Of a stretch of DNA of 64,000 nt, positions 1 to 11,145 are shown piece after piece. Within the stretch, counting starts at the first letter, position 1, and each line of letters starts with the position of its first letter. The translations under genes and the position numbers were made by a program. Location: assembly GCA_002914845.1 (NCBI GenBank), contig JXTC01000017.1, positions 1,720,721 to 1,784,720 on the forward strand, read 5' to 3'. The notes beneath the pieces are model-generated. The model searched no databases. It saw only the letters and a list, made by a program, of their open reading frames with translations, and was not told the origin of the DNA. This stretch comes from Trema orientale (taxonomy: Eukaryota > Streptophyta > Magnoliopsida > Rosales > Cannabaceae).

Positions 1-233
1 ATAGGTGAAGGCCCAATCTATCAAAGTCCAAGCCCGTAACTAATAAAGTCCAAAACTCAAACCGCGGAAACCGCCCAAACCGCACCGCAAAACGTAGGTG
101 CAGTCTGGCCGGTTTGGATCAATCGTTTCAGACCGCACGATCTGATGGTCTACCAAAACCGAACATGCGGTTTGGTCAAAATTTGGGAGTTCAAACCGCC
201 CAAACCGAACCGTGAACACCCCTAACCAAATCT
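1..233 (-). mobile_element. hAT-like element terminus, cut by the window edge
   Basis: Read on the minus strand, the stretch ending near 233 starts TAGGGGTGTTCACGGTTCGG and continues with repeated CGGTTTGG and GGGCGGTTT motifs. A TAGGGGTGTTCA start followed by GGTTCGGTTTGG subterminal repeats is the usual end of plant hAT elements and their MITEs (family knowledge). The other end lies outside the window, so neither length nor target duplication can be judged. The minus-strand open frame here is a by-product of the repeat and is not called as a gene. Confidence 0.5.
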
Positions 234-1348
234 GACCAACAAAATGTTTTTTCACCCCCAAAATAACCAATTTTCTGCAAAAAAAATCATGTTAGTTTGG
301 ACTGTTTTCGCAGTTCATCGTTCTTTTTTTTTTTTAACACTCTTCCAGAACTTAATTGCTACAAATTGGTGAACTTAAGGACTTAATTGTCAGGAAATGT
401 TGTTCAAGGACCAAATTACAAATGAGTAAAAACTGGAGGGACTAATATTGCTAATTATCATCAAAATAATAAATTAAAAGCCATAATTGTCGTCGTAATT
501 GTATTATTTTATAAATTTTTTTACCATAAACATATCGTCAACCAATTTGTATTATTATAAGTTCGTATCATTATTGTACGTGATCTTTGAATAAATTTGC
601 AATGAGAATTATCATAATTAGAATTTGTGATAAAATAAAAAAGAATAATGCAATCGTGCAATATAAACAAAAATAAAAAGAATAGATAACCTACTCTTTA
701 CTCTTTAGTTTTAACAGTTAATTGAATCCATTTGCTGCTAAATAGTTTCCGAATTTATTCAAAAAAGAAAAAGAAAATAGTTTCCGAATTCTTTAGGGTG
801 TGCATACAACTGGGAGATTCCAACTTTGTATTTATCCAGTTAAAAGGAGGTGCTTAATTACCATCAGATAAAATTTGCAATCAGTTGTTATTAAATATAA
901 GAGTAACCCTCGCAAAAAGTGATTCATGTAACAAAATTTTAGTAATCGAGTTATTTTGTTTTGTGTTCCTTAATTACTAATAGATATCCAAATAGTAGGG
1001 GAAAAATTATGTTGATTTCAAATCTTATTCTAGTAAATAAGTAAAGACGACTTTGATTTTGCAACATTCATATTTTTTGTTTTTGTATTACAAGCAAAGT
1101 AGATGATGAAGAATTTCACAAACAACATGTTGAGAACGTCTCTACGTTTCATTTCAATTTTGAATTAAAAAAATTATAAATTTTACCAAGTAAAGCCCAA
1201 CATACAAGAACGAGAAAAATTACAGATCCGCAATCACATAGCAACATAGAATTAATCATTATATAGTAAACATGTAGTAATTTCGTTTTATTTTTCCTGG
1301 TATGTATATGATTAAAAATAGCATGTTGTGAAAAGAAAATATACCAAA

Positions 1349-1384
<36 letters not shown>

Positions 1385-1683
1385 TTGGAAACTTTTTCTT
1401 TAAGGAAAAAAAAATAATTTCTTTGTCTTTAGTGTTTGGACTTCTATCGCAATAGTTAATTTAGAAGCTAAGCTTATTGTATATTGATAGCTTATACTCC
1501 TGCCTTTCGTTTCTAATTTAATCTCATTTTATTTTATTTTCCAGACAATAACTTAGTCAATATGTTATCTCAAAACAAAAAACAAAAAAACAGAAAAAAC
1601 TCAAATCATAATTATATCCCACATTCTTTTATTCATCAAAATACATATTCGATCTATATTAACATATATAACATTAAAACGGG
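234..1683. other. AT-rich spacer without recognisable genes
   Basis: No coding exon or RNA gene was recognised. Positions about 1349-1383 are a TAA/ATA trinucleotide microsatellite. The stretch at about 330-460 has the style of a decayed dispersed repeat, with phrases about untranslated AATTGCTA runs, but no ends can be set. Confidence 0.5.
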
Positions 1684-1690
1684 TATAAAA
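1684..1690 (+). promoter_or_regulatory. TATA box of the inhibitor gene
   Basis: TATAAAA lies 50 bases before the ATG at 1740. That places transcription start about 20-30 bases before the ATG and implies a very short 5' leader. Confidence 0.6.
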
Positions 1691-1739
1691 ACCCCCCCAT
1701 TCCTCCACAATTATAAACTAATCCAAATAAACATTCATC

Positions 1740-2354
1740 ATGAGATCTCATAATCCTTCCTCTTTTCCTTTCCTCCCAATTTTCCTTCCCCTTTTCCTCT
1801 CCTTCATCCTCTCAACTCTCCCTCCCTTCACGGCTTCTTCCTCCTCCTCCTCCTCAAATCTCATCCAAGAAACCTGCAAAAACTGTTCTGACACCGACCC
1901 AAATCTCAGCTACGACTTCTGCAAAGCCTCCCTCGAGTCCTTGCCCGACGGTCGCCGGAGCTCCGATCTCCGGCAACTGGGTCTGGTCTCGATCAGACTG
2001 ACCAAAAACAACGTGACTTCTACTAGGCATTTCATCAAACAACTTCTGCGCAAGGATAATAGTAAGAAGAAGAAGTTGGATCCTTATGTCAAGGCTTGCT
2101 TGGGCGACTGCATGGAGCTCTATACTGATGCGGTGTCGACGATCAAAGTGGCTGCGAAGGATTACAAGGCGAAGCGATACGACGACGCGAATATTGGTCT
2201 GAGTTCGGTGATGGACGCTGCAACGACTTGTGAGGATGGGTTTAAGGAGAGACACGAGACTGAAGCTCGTGTCGTTTCGCCTTTGACCAAGAGAAACGAC
2301 GATACGTTTCAGTTGACTGCTATTTCTCTTTCTATAATTAATATGCTTCGTTGA
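1740..2354 (+). CDS. Putative invertase/pectin methylesterase inhibitor (Pla a 1-like), secreted
   Basis: A single-exon protein of 204 residues. Residues 1 to about 33 are a signal peptide (hydrophobic Leu/Phe-rich core ending at a serine tract), so it should enter the cell wall or vacuole. The mature part has the PMEI four-helix-bundle pattern: ETCKNC and YDFCKASL near the start, then KACLGDCMELYTDA in the middle and TTCEDGFKE near the end. These supply the paired cysteines of the helical hairpin and the bundle. The C-terminal SPLTKRN...QLTAISLSI is typical of the Pla a 1/putative invertase inhibitor branch (family knowledge). Members bind and block acid invertases or pectin methylesterases; which enzyme this one binds cannot be told from sequence. 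The length matches the family and the frame is intact. The ATG at 1740 is the first one after a TATA box and opens directly into the signal peptide. Confidence 0.88.
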   Translation: MRSHNPSSFPFLPIFLPLFLSFILSTLPPFTASSSSSSSNLIQETCKNCSDTDPNLSYDFCKASLESLPDGRRSSDLRQLGLVSIRLTKNNVTSTRHFIKQLLRKDNSKKKKLDPYVKACLGDCMELYTDAVSTIKVAAKDYKAKRYDDANIGLSSVMDAATTCEDGFKERHETEARVVSPLTKRNDDTFQLTAISLSIINMLR

Positions 2355-4510
2355 TAAATAAATAAATTTATGATAAAAAGAAAAACAAAATGTTATTTAT
2401 GCAGTTTGATTTCTTTTCCTTTCCCTTTTTTTTTCGTTTATATTATTTGATTTATTGATTATACAGTATATATATTTGTCTACAAATTTAGAATGAATCT
2501 CAGATTATATAACACTTTCATCTTATAAATATATATATAATAGGGTACGAAAAAATAATTATCGGGAGAACATGTTCTAAATCACGTCATCGTTAGGTTT
2601 ACTTGGATTTGCATACTTAGTTGATTAAGATTTGTTCGTGATACTACCACTAAAATGTATGCTCTTTGTGCTTTAAAAAAAAACTGTCTTTAGGATTTTT
2701 TTTTTTTTCCCAATAATCAATGTCGAAAGGGTTTTTTTTTTTCTTTTTTTTTAAATATCCGATATCGCAAGGATGAGTAAAGGAAAAGTAAGATGTTACT
2801 TATTTTTTCTTTATCTACGTGTTGTATTGTTATTTATTTTTAGTCTTCAGCATATTCTTTAACCGACAGATATAAATTGAATATATCAGGATGTTTCGAG
2901 TTATGAACCACGACATCATTTTTCTTCTAATTTAACCTTTAGTGTAATTAGTCAATAAATGATTATAGGATGGAAGTAAAATTTCTATTGATGATCTTTG
3001 AAGCTAACATATTCCCTGAAAAAATACAAATAAATAAAAAATAAAAAACTTAGAGCTAACATTGGGTAGGGGTGACTTCCATTTAATATATGGCCACTAT
3101 TAATTGAACAATTTATTGTAGGATTCCAGAATTTAACTTGTACGACCTTCATATTGATTGCACATTCTATCATTTAGTTGGTTTTTATCTAAAGATTAAA
3201 AAAAAAGTTAAAAAACCATTAAAAAAAAAACACTAGTTTTCTACCGATTTAAACATCTCACCTCCAATTTCTCAAATGGGATGCTGCTAGCTAAAAGAAA
3301 GAAGAAACTCAACTAGGGTTAGAAAATGACTTGCACTCTCACATATGGCCAATAATAATAATTAATAAAAAGAACTAAAGAAAGTCAATAGTGGATCATT
3401 ATCACTAATATGAAGAGGTAATGTTCAAAGTGGAAATCATGAAATTGTGTGATCAGTGAAAATAAGTTGGATATATACCAACCTGAAACAATGATCCTTT
3501 CAAAGCTTTGAGCCAAAAAACAAAAATGAACTTGTTCATATCTTTTCTTTTTCAAACTGGAATATTTGTGTTTCCATCTGTTTTTTCAAAAGTTTCCTAC
3601 TAAACAATACTTAATCGTTAAAATAAATAGCTAAGTGGTAAAAATTTCATTGATTTGTGATCTTTTTCAGAACCAAGGGGGTCATTGTAATTATTTTATT
3701 TTATATTTTTTTTTTTCACGAGTGCGTAAATTGGAAGTACTTCGAAGATAAACGAAATACTATAATAAATTATCTTGGAAGGGAAAATAAAATAATTAGC
3801 ATAATTGATCGCGTGTTTTCTGGAGTTATCTTCAAGGCTGAGATTGCTAACTCGGTTGGTTGTTGCTTTGTTCTAAAAGTCCAGACTTAAATTATACACA
3901 ATATTGTATCCTTCGGGAATCAAGATAATTAATAAGCATTCAAAATTGCAGCATAAGAAGTTGGTATCGTTAAATAGATTTTGGTATCAACTTGGCCATT
4001 CCTTTGACCTGTAGTCCATGTCTAAATACATTTATTTAATTGATTTAGATATGCATCACGAGTTGACAGCAAGTTCTGAACAATACCTTTTCGGTTGAAC
4101 GTTTGTATTTTCGTTAATAATTGTTTTCTTAAGCATATTTTCATAAATACTTTTTTTTTTGAAAAATATATACTACACAGATTTTATACATGAAATATAT
4201 AGTATAAAAATTATACCTAAAAATCAGTATTTATTTCAAATAATATATATATAAATTTACGTCGCAAATGTAAATAATAGATAAAACTTTACATTGTAAA
4301 TATATACACATTCTATACACGAAATTTATACCGTATTATATATTTAATGAATAAAAATTATACCTAAAAATTGATATATATTTCAAAATATATACCACGT
4401 ATATAAATTTATACTGCAAATATAAATCTTCTGTAAAAAGTTACATTGTAAATGTACACAACATATATTTTTCATATGAAATATAAACCTAAAAAATGAG
4501 TGTTTTAGGG
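2355..4510. other. AT-rich spacer; degenerate tandem repeat at 4160-4500
   Basis: No gene was recognised. Around 4160-4500 a segment of roughly 150 bases is present twice in degenerate form: ATTATACCTAAAAAT occurs near 4210 and again near 4357, each followed by related TTTCAAA-ATATATAAATTTA and TTACATTGTAAAT stretches. The short open frames here have no recognisable protein features. Confidence 0.45.
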
Positions 4511-5232
4511 TGTGACAATTTTTTATAATTAGTCACTAACTAAAATATTAAGTCACAAATAATATGATAATTATATTATATGGGGTCAATTAAGAAAATG
4601 TGACGTGTCAAAATTATACTGAGCAAGTGAAAACTTCAACAGTCCAGGACAAATGTCAAATTACCATTGGAAAATTACCAAATTAGAAGCAAGAGTACAT
4701 ATTATACACATTGACCAATCTAATGGTGCCACCTAGCAACTTGGACACGTGTCAAGCATCAAAGAAAGCTATCCTTCATATGACACCTCGTGTTGAAGCT
4801 TGCCAACACACCTTCTACGTGTCAAAGCCAAATACAATGGCTATATGTTTATAGCAAAAGGGATATGTATCCCTTAGGATAGTGGTCATTACGGGTCTAT
4901 ATATAGACCCAATGCTTTGTAGTTAAAAAAACAAAAAAAGGATGAAATACAAGCTTCCTTTACTCGTTCTCTCTGTTATTCTACACACACAATTCCTCAG
5001 TTTTTTTTTTTTTTTTTACCACATCTATTATCCCAAACTCTTTCTTGTTCTTAACCGATTAAACTAATATCCTTTTTCTTTCTTTATCACGCAAGGTCAT
5101 TAATTCCTCTCCATCTATTTTTCGTAAGCATCATTATTCCCTTCATTTTAGTATAGCACTGAGACCAAAATTCACTTGTTATATATATAAAGCCATCACT
5201 TCACAGCCAATTCAAATCTACTCGTGCCGATA

Positions 5233-5300
<68 letters not shown>

Positions 5301-5353
5301 TCATATTCGTATACTATATGTATATATATATATGTATATTATCATATCTTATA

Positions 5354-5389
<36 letters not shown>

Positions 5390-5963
5390 GTTAATTATTT
5401 TTGTAGATTTTGGGAACGCTGAGCTACTAACCCTATTATTTTCTATTGCTCCAAATATTTATAGGGTGCTAACTATATATATATATATATTGTGCTAATA
5501 TTTAAATTCTACACTTTAAATATTCGTAGACCCGTGATTCTGAGTTATTTAGCAAGCTGAGTTGTAGCGTATACGATCCTTGTTTGCAACCGTTCACATT
5601 AAATTCAGTACTTTTATTTTCTTTTATCTTTGACAAAACGGCTGGAATCACTTATGTCAAAGATCTAATTTTCTAATTATTTATTTTTAGTATTGTTTAT
5701 TTATATTTCTGACTGAATGGCTGGAATCACATGTGTCAGAAAAACTAACGATTTTTTTGTTTGTTTATGACCAAATGGCCGGTATCACCTGCGTCAGAAA
5801 CACTGGCTATCTAATACGTGGTGATGGTCATTAAAACCATCTACAAAACACTGGCTATCTAATACGTGGTGATGGTCATTAAAACCATCTACACCTGTTT
5901 ACTTGCAGGTTGAGATGTTAAAGACGCCAATAATTTTCTGACACGTGGAATTATATTGTTACA
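4511..5963 (+). mobile_element. Possible solo LTR (fossil)
   Basis: The stretch starts TGTGACAAT and ends ATTGTTACA, a TG...CA frame with a short near-perfect inverted repeat. Inside, CTATATATAGACCC near 4895 could be an LTR TATA box, followed by a pyrimidine-rich transcribed-type stretch. No target duplication is visible at these limits and no internal retroelement region follows, so the call is tentative. If real it is an old solo LTR about 1.45 kb long, with an AT microsatellite at about 5236-5298 and a TTA tract at about 5352-5390 inside it. Confidence 0.35.
5801..5896 (+). repeat. 48-bp direct tandem duplication
   Basis: Two adjoining copies, 5801-5848 and 5849-5896, start CACTGGCTATCTAATACGTG and are identical except at the last few bases. 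Near-identity points to a recent slippage or duplication event. Confidence 0.9.
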
Positions 5964-6229
5964 ATTTTCCACCTCATTTTCTCCATTTTACTACTATCCT
6001 ACTCATCTTTAATTAAGCACGTTTACGCTTAATTAATTTCTCTCTAATCAAATCACCAAAAAAAAAAAAAGCACCCCGGAACAATGGGTATTTTCGACTT
6101 AAAAATGAAATAAGTATTTTGAAATATAGTGCGCAAAAAGCGGTACTGGGTATAAATTTCTCATCGAAAATTGGAAAATATTAGAGGAAATTTGATTTTT
6201 TTTTATATAGTAAATTTAAAAAAAATGAA

Positions 6230-6935
6230 AAATCTAGGATTATTATTATTTTTTTGAAAAATCTCAAAACTATTTAGAAAAATACCTCTTATACAATATT
6301 CATACTATATCATTTTCACTAATTGATGAAGTACTTGAGGTAATTGGTCAAGTTACTTGAGGTGATCGGACTAGTTACCTCATATTCTCAAGTAACTCTT
6401 AATTACTCTAAATAACTTGATTAGTTACCTCGAACATCTTAAAAAGTTTCAGTTTCAAAAATGTCATTTTTATAAATATTATTATACTTTTCTAAACAAA
6501 TCCAGGGTTTCTCAAAAGTTTCAACCTGGAAATTTTCAATTTTTAGACTGTGGGCTTGGATTTATGTAAATAGCCCAAAATATTAAGGATTTATTGCAAA
6601 AATCCAGGCCCAAAATCTTAAAAATTGAAAAATGCTTGATGAGTTAGTTTTATTTTGAAAATTCCTCAATGTAGTTAGAAAATATGATTTTTCAAAAATT
6701 TATTTAGGCCAATATCACTTTTTAAATTTGTTAAGAAAAATACAATCTTCTTTTAAAAATTAGTATTTTTCAAAAATACTTGAGGTAACTGATATAATTA
6801 GTCAGTTTACCCCAGATGACTTGATTGATACTTTAAGTATCCCATCAATTAGTAAAAAAGGATGTTTTCCATATAGTTTTAAAAGTTGTATTTTTTAAAT
6901 AAATATAGGTTAAAAAAAGAAAAAAAAATCACCCT
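6230..6935. mobile_element. Foldback/MITE-like inverted repeat, degenerate
   Basis: The left arm (about 6270-6400) and right arm (about 6770-6900, reversed) share CACTAATTGATG, ACTTGAGGTAA and flanking A/T tracts in inverted order. Direct copies of TTACTTGAGGT and AGTTACCTC also crowd the left arm. No clean ends or target duplication were found, so the limits are approximate. Confidence 0.4.
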
Positions 6936-7136
6936 TCGGGATTTTTCTTTTCTTTTTTTGGTTGAAATCTTACCAATATAAAATCAAACTTTCTTTTTAT
7001 TCATCTCTCTTTATGTAGCCTATAAGCGCAAGTAGGCCAGGCCCACTGATTTCTAAGGCGGAAGATTGCTTTGACACTGGCCTCACATAGTCCCAAATTG
7101 TGATGGAGCCAAGCGGGTCTAAATTCTACCACAGAA

Positions 7137-7406
7137 GAGGAAATGACATGCATAGGACTAACTTGGGCCGAAATGACTTTTTTGTGCATTTTTCTAAAAA
7201 TGACGCTTTTAGGAGTGTCAAGAGCTTTTTGACCATAGGTCAAGAGCTTCTTGACTATGAAAAACCTATTATTTAGGACTTTTTCATGGTCAAGAAGTTT
7301 TTGACCATAGGTCAAGATGTTATTGACACTTCTAAAAATGTCATTTTTAGAAAAATACACAAGAAAGTCATTTGGCCCAAATTAGTCCTACCCATGTCGT
7401 TTTCTC
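7137..7406. mobile_element. Mutator-type MITE with arms of about 125 bp
   Basis: The left arm starts GAGGAAATGACATGCATAGG and the inverted right arm starts GAGAAAACGACATGGGTAGG. Pairing continues for about 125 bases, so the element is almost all terminal inverted repeat. It is flanked by 9-base direct repeats, ACCACAGAA (7128-7136) and AACACAGAA (7407-7415), which match at 8 of 9 positions. Long TIRs with a 9-bp target duplication are the Mutator-superfamily signature. It encodes no protein; the minus-strand open frame across it is spurious. Confidence 0.82.
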
Positions 7407-7534
7407 AACACAGAACCTCTTGCCTAACCTGGTTTAAGTAGCCCAATGGCAAAGGGAAATAGACATGGATAGTAGTAGTTTCGACTAAAATTATTTTTTT
7501 GAGAATGCTTTAAAAAATTACTTTTCTAAAAGTA

Positions 7535-7735
7535 TTACAGTGTTATGTGACTTACATCACACAATTTACTGTGGCTCTAAATAAATATTAAAGGACACCA
7601 TATAGTGCTCAACACCACATGAGGTATAAGTTTGTTATTATAATTACACTTTAAGTAGGACCCGTATAGAACCCAATAATAGAATTATATCTCATATGGT
7701 GTTAGACATTAATAGAGCCACATAGCATTGCTCGT
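7535..7735. mobile_element. MITE-like element, ends unsure
   Basis: The right end reversed reads GAGCAATGCTATGTGGCTCT, close to the GAGCAATGCTAT end of the MITEs at 20906 and 41267. Inside, AACACCACATGAGGTATA near 7610 is matched in inverted order by TATCTCATATGGTGTTAGAC near 7690, and TAGGACCCGTATAGAACCCA resembles the centre of the other two copies. No target duplication was found. Confidence 0.45.
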
Positions 7736-9704
7736 GGGCTCCAATAGGTTTTACTTGAGCACAAAGGAATGAAAGGCTAAGATGCAACAGTCAATACTAT
7801 ATTAAACTACTAAGACTGATTCTGACCAAGTATCATTTAGGAATTAACCAACTTAATCTCGAGTATGTAGGGTACTCATGTAGATATCTTGTAAATTTTG
7901 ACCTATCCATGAACACGATATTATATACTTGAACAATACTAGGTAAATTCAGAATACAGTTCATGCACAATGGAACATATACATGCAATTGCTGGAATTT
8001 CACAACTCTTACGAGAGAATCTGTAGTCTTTTTGATGGAAGCTTCGTGGCATTGAATGTTAGAATCTATGCCTTTTAAAATGACTGTAAAGAAGCTGGTT
8101 TGGCAATTTGTTCTAGCCTTTTTTTTACTTTTAATGGATGGTCTGATTTTATCGGATATAGCGACTTAGCTATATTCAAATGGAAGTGCTTCTTGTCATT
8201 TTAATCCCCGATGTGAAAATAGTAGCCCACAAAATAACCAAAATGGGATTTGATTTAGACTTTGTAAATGATGGAAGACCGAAGACTATCTTAATTCTAT
8301 TTACAATCTCATCTCATTGTTGAGGATTTGTTATTTTATTTAATATCTCAACATTTACACCCCAAAGAAGGAAGGGGGGGGAATGCATAACAAACTAGAA
8401 AACAGCTTGGTAGCAACCTCTACATCCTTAAAAAAATAAATAAATAAAAAAAGAACGAACTTTACACCCTCGAAATTGGATCCTTTTCCCACTTTCACAC
8501 TAAATAGTGTTCATTGCAGTAGATAGGCTAGTTGACTAGCTTCTTTCGCATATTATAACTAAAAGCAAATAATTTTTATTGTTTATATGAATAAACTCAC
8601 AGCCATAGAAGAGGCCAAAAAAATTCACACAAACTATGAACTTATTAATTTAGTGGTATTGATAGTAACCACTAGAAAAGTGATAATATTTCAAGCACAA
8701 AAATAATAATAATAACGAAAGAAAGGTGATAGGCAGTGCTGAATTTCGATTCAAACAGTGCACATATAAACGTATGTGAACATATGACCTCGGTTCTCTG
8801 CGCTCGAAATCCAGCCACAGGAGGCTAATAGCTGTGGTGGAATGCAAAGAAGTTGCCTCTACGAAAAACATACATCAAGAAAAATAAAATGATAATAGTC
8901 TACTTTTAATAATAATGATGTTAGTTAGCATCTACCTTGTATCTAGAAAATCTGTATATAATGGGAAGACGGGAATTTATTTTCGTTATTTGGGTAGACA
9001 AAAGCTTGCTGGTTAACAATTTTAGTCGTTGTTCTCTGCTTAAAAGGTGAAATTAAAGGAGGTCTTCTAAAGTTATCAACAAGCACCAACCGTCACATAG
9101 AAAACTAAGATCAAAATAGAGAGAAGATTTCTCTATTTGGGTTGAAGGGGTCATCAAACGAAGACATAGATATTGATAACTTGATTAACTACTATACAAG
9201 ACATCTACAGTAAATAATCAACAAGAGTAGCACATGACTAAACTCTTCATCCTCAAAAGTCCAGGAGGTTCTTTTAATTTAAAACTTGTAACTCTGTGGA
9301 AAATTTGATTTAAAAGCCACTGCCAGTAATAAAACCATTTACGAAATAGTCCAGCACACATAATGTACCCAAATTGGCATTTGAAAACTTGTAACAAATT
9401 AACAAGCCAAAAGAAAACAGAATTTGCGTGTTTAACCCAAAAACAAGAAAACAAACAAATCCGGAAAATGGCATAATATCGCCGATACTGTAACAGTTTG
9501 AATTTGAAGCATATAAAAAACATTGAAGTTTTACAGCAAAGAGATTGAAGTTTAGTACTGGAAAGACTGTTCCTTTTCAAACAGATTCAGATTATTTTTC
9601 CACCCAAGATGGCCCAAATTTCTACAAACACCAAATGAACAAAAAGAAACGAAGCTTGAGCAGGCCAATTTCTTTTAAAAGAAAAAGCTGCTGCAGAAGA
9701 AAAA
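7736..9704. other. Spacer plus 3' trailer of the acyl carrier gene
   Basis: No coding exon was recognised. The part nearest 9705 is the likely 3' untranslated region of the minus-strand acyl carrier protein gene. Open frames at 8650-8871 and 9218-9580 lack family features and splice context. Confidence 0.4.
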
Positions 9705-11145
9705 CTAACTTGCCATTGGATGGTTAGCGATGTACTCAATGGCTAGATGTGTAGAGTCAATCTTATCAGCTTCCAGGTCCGGAATCTCCAACTTGAACTC
9801 CTCTTCCAAAGCCATCACAATCTCCACATTGTCCAAGCTATCCAAGCCTAAATCCTTCTGGAAATGTACATCGGGAGACACCTATGGATAATTGCAGAAA
9901 ATTCCACTAGTCAAAATACATCGTAAAGCTTTAATTACGGGACATAGAGCAATAGAAAGTACATGCTAGACTAGTGATCGCTAATGAAATGCGATAGGAA
10001 AAAAAATCACAATCAGAAGGTCCTTTGTTTTTTATCTTATAATGCTTCTAATAAAAAACATATAAGCACTAAATCATACAAAAATTAATCAATAAAAAAA
10101 GTTCCAATTTGTTATCTATCAATGGTAGACAAGTCCAAGTGACAGAACCAAATACGCATCAATTATTTATTGCTTAGGCTGCTAGATGGTAGAGAGTTCT
10201 ACAAGAGAATTTGTAATGCAAAATGTAATCACAAACAATATTTGATACAAAAACAACATAAGATGTCTCTGTAGGCCAAGGCAACCAGAATAGCCTCCTT
10301 AAGAAACGAAGCCAACTCCATCCAAATACATTTGGCAGGCTTATAGAAATGTTTCTAACCAAATAAATATGAAGATAACCAACAAAGGGCAAATGGGTTA
10401 GAGGATACAGGGAGAAAGAAGGCACATTAGTTCAAAATTCAAACTCCACCTCATTATCTATTCTCGAGCCACTAAAGGCTTTCCATTGTTGGATTTATGA
10501 GATAAGAAACTAAAAGCTTTTCAGTAGTACAATGCATCAAATCTTAGATCCCAAATCTGAGCTCCTCTTTAACCCCAAAGAATGGTGCTTTCCCAATTAA
10601 ACAAAGTATGGTAAACCCAAATCCGGCGACAGTTTTCATAACAAGCGGGTTAAGTTCTCCACGTGAAATGTCAATAATGTAAGTGAATAAAACGTCATAA
10701 ATTGTCAACACAATCACAGATCACAAAAACCACCCAAGACTAAACAAATATAGTAGTAAGAAATTAGAATGTTTGGTAGCCTAGAAAACATAGGAAAAGA
10801 AAATAGAGTTTCTGATCCAACGTTCAGCAGAGCGCAGCCATTTCATTTCTACACAGAAAATGCTAAATTTTCCCTTAACGAGGAAAATCGAACATGAAAA
10901 TTTCTCTGGAAACAAACAGAATGCGAAAGAGGGTATACCTTGGAAGGATCGACTTTGGGGAAGCTCTTGACGACGGAGAGGACTCTCTCGCTGACCTCCT
11001 CTTTGGTGATATGATCGTCATGAGACGACATCCAGCGGAGAAAAGCGGTGGAGGAAGACCCTCCTAGTGTCCGTCCAGTTAGGGTTAGGGTTAGGGTTCG
11101 AATTGGTACTCGGACATGGCGAAGTACGGCTGCTCTCAGCGCCAT
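9705..11145 (-). CDS. mtACP: Mitochondrial acyl carrier protein, two exons
   Basis: CDS = complement(join(9705..9881, 10939..11145)), 127 residues. It carries the growing acyl chain in mitochondrial fatty acid synthesis (octanoate for lipoate) and is also an accessory subunit of complex I and of the LYR/Fe-S assembly system (family knowledge). Exon 1 (69 residues) has an Arg-rich, acid-free presequence followed by [19 protein letters not shown]. Exon 2 has [20 protein letters not shown]; Ser84 of DSLD is the 4'-phosphopantetheine attachment site. Then come [16 protein letters not shown] and a C-terminal [12 protein letters not shown]. The intron is 1,057 bases with GT/AG ends, phase 0, and the length is normal for plant mtACPs. 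The ATG at 11145 begins the presequence. The presequence codons include three CCCTAA units coding Thr-Leu repeats. Confidence 0.93.

Noticed and set aside
1854-2255. Minus-strand 133-residue frame
   Set aside because: Shadow of the inhibitor gene, which has a signal peptide and conserved cysteines on the plus strand.
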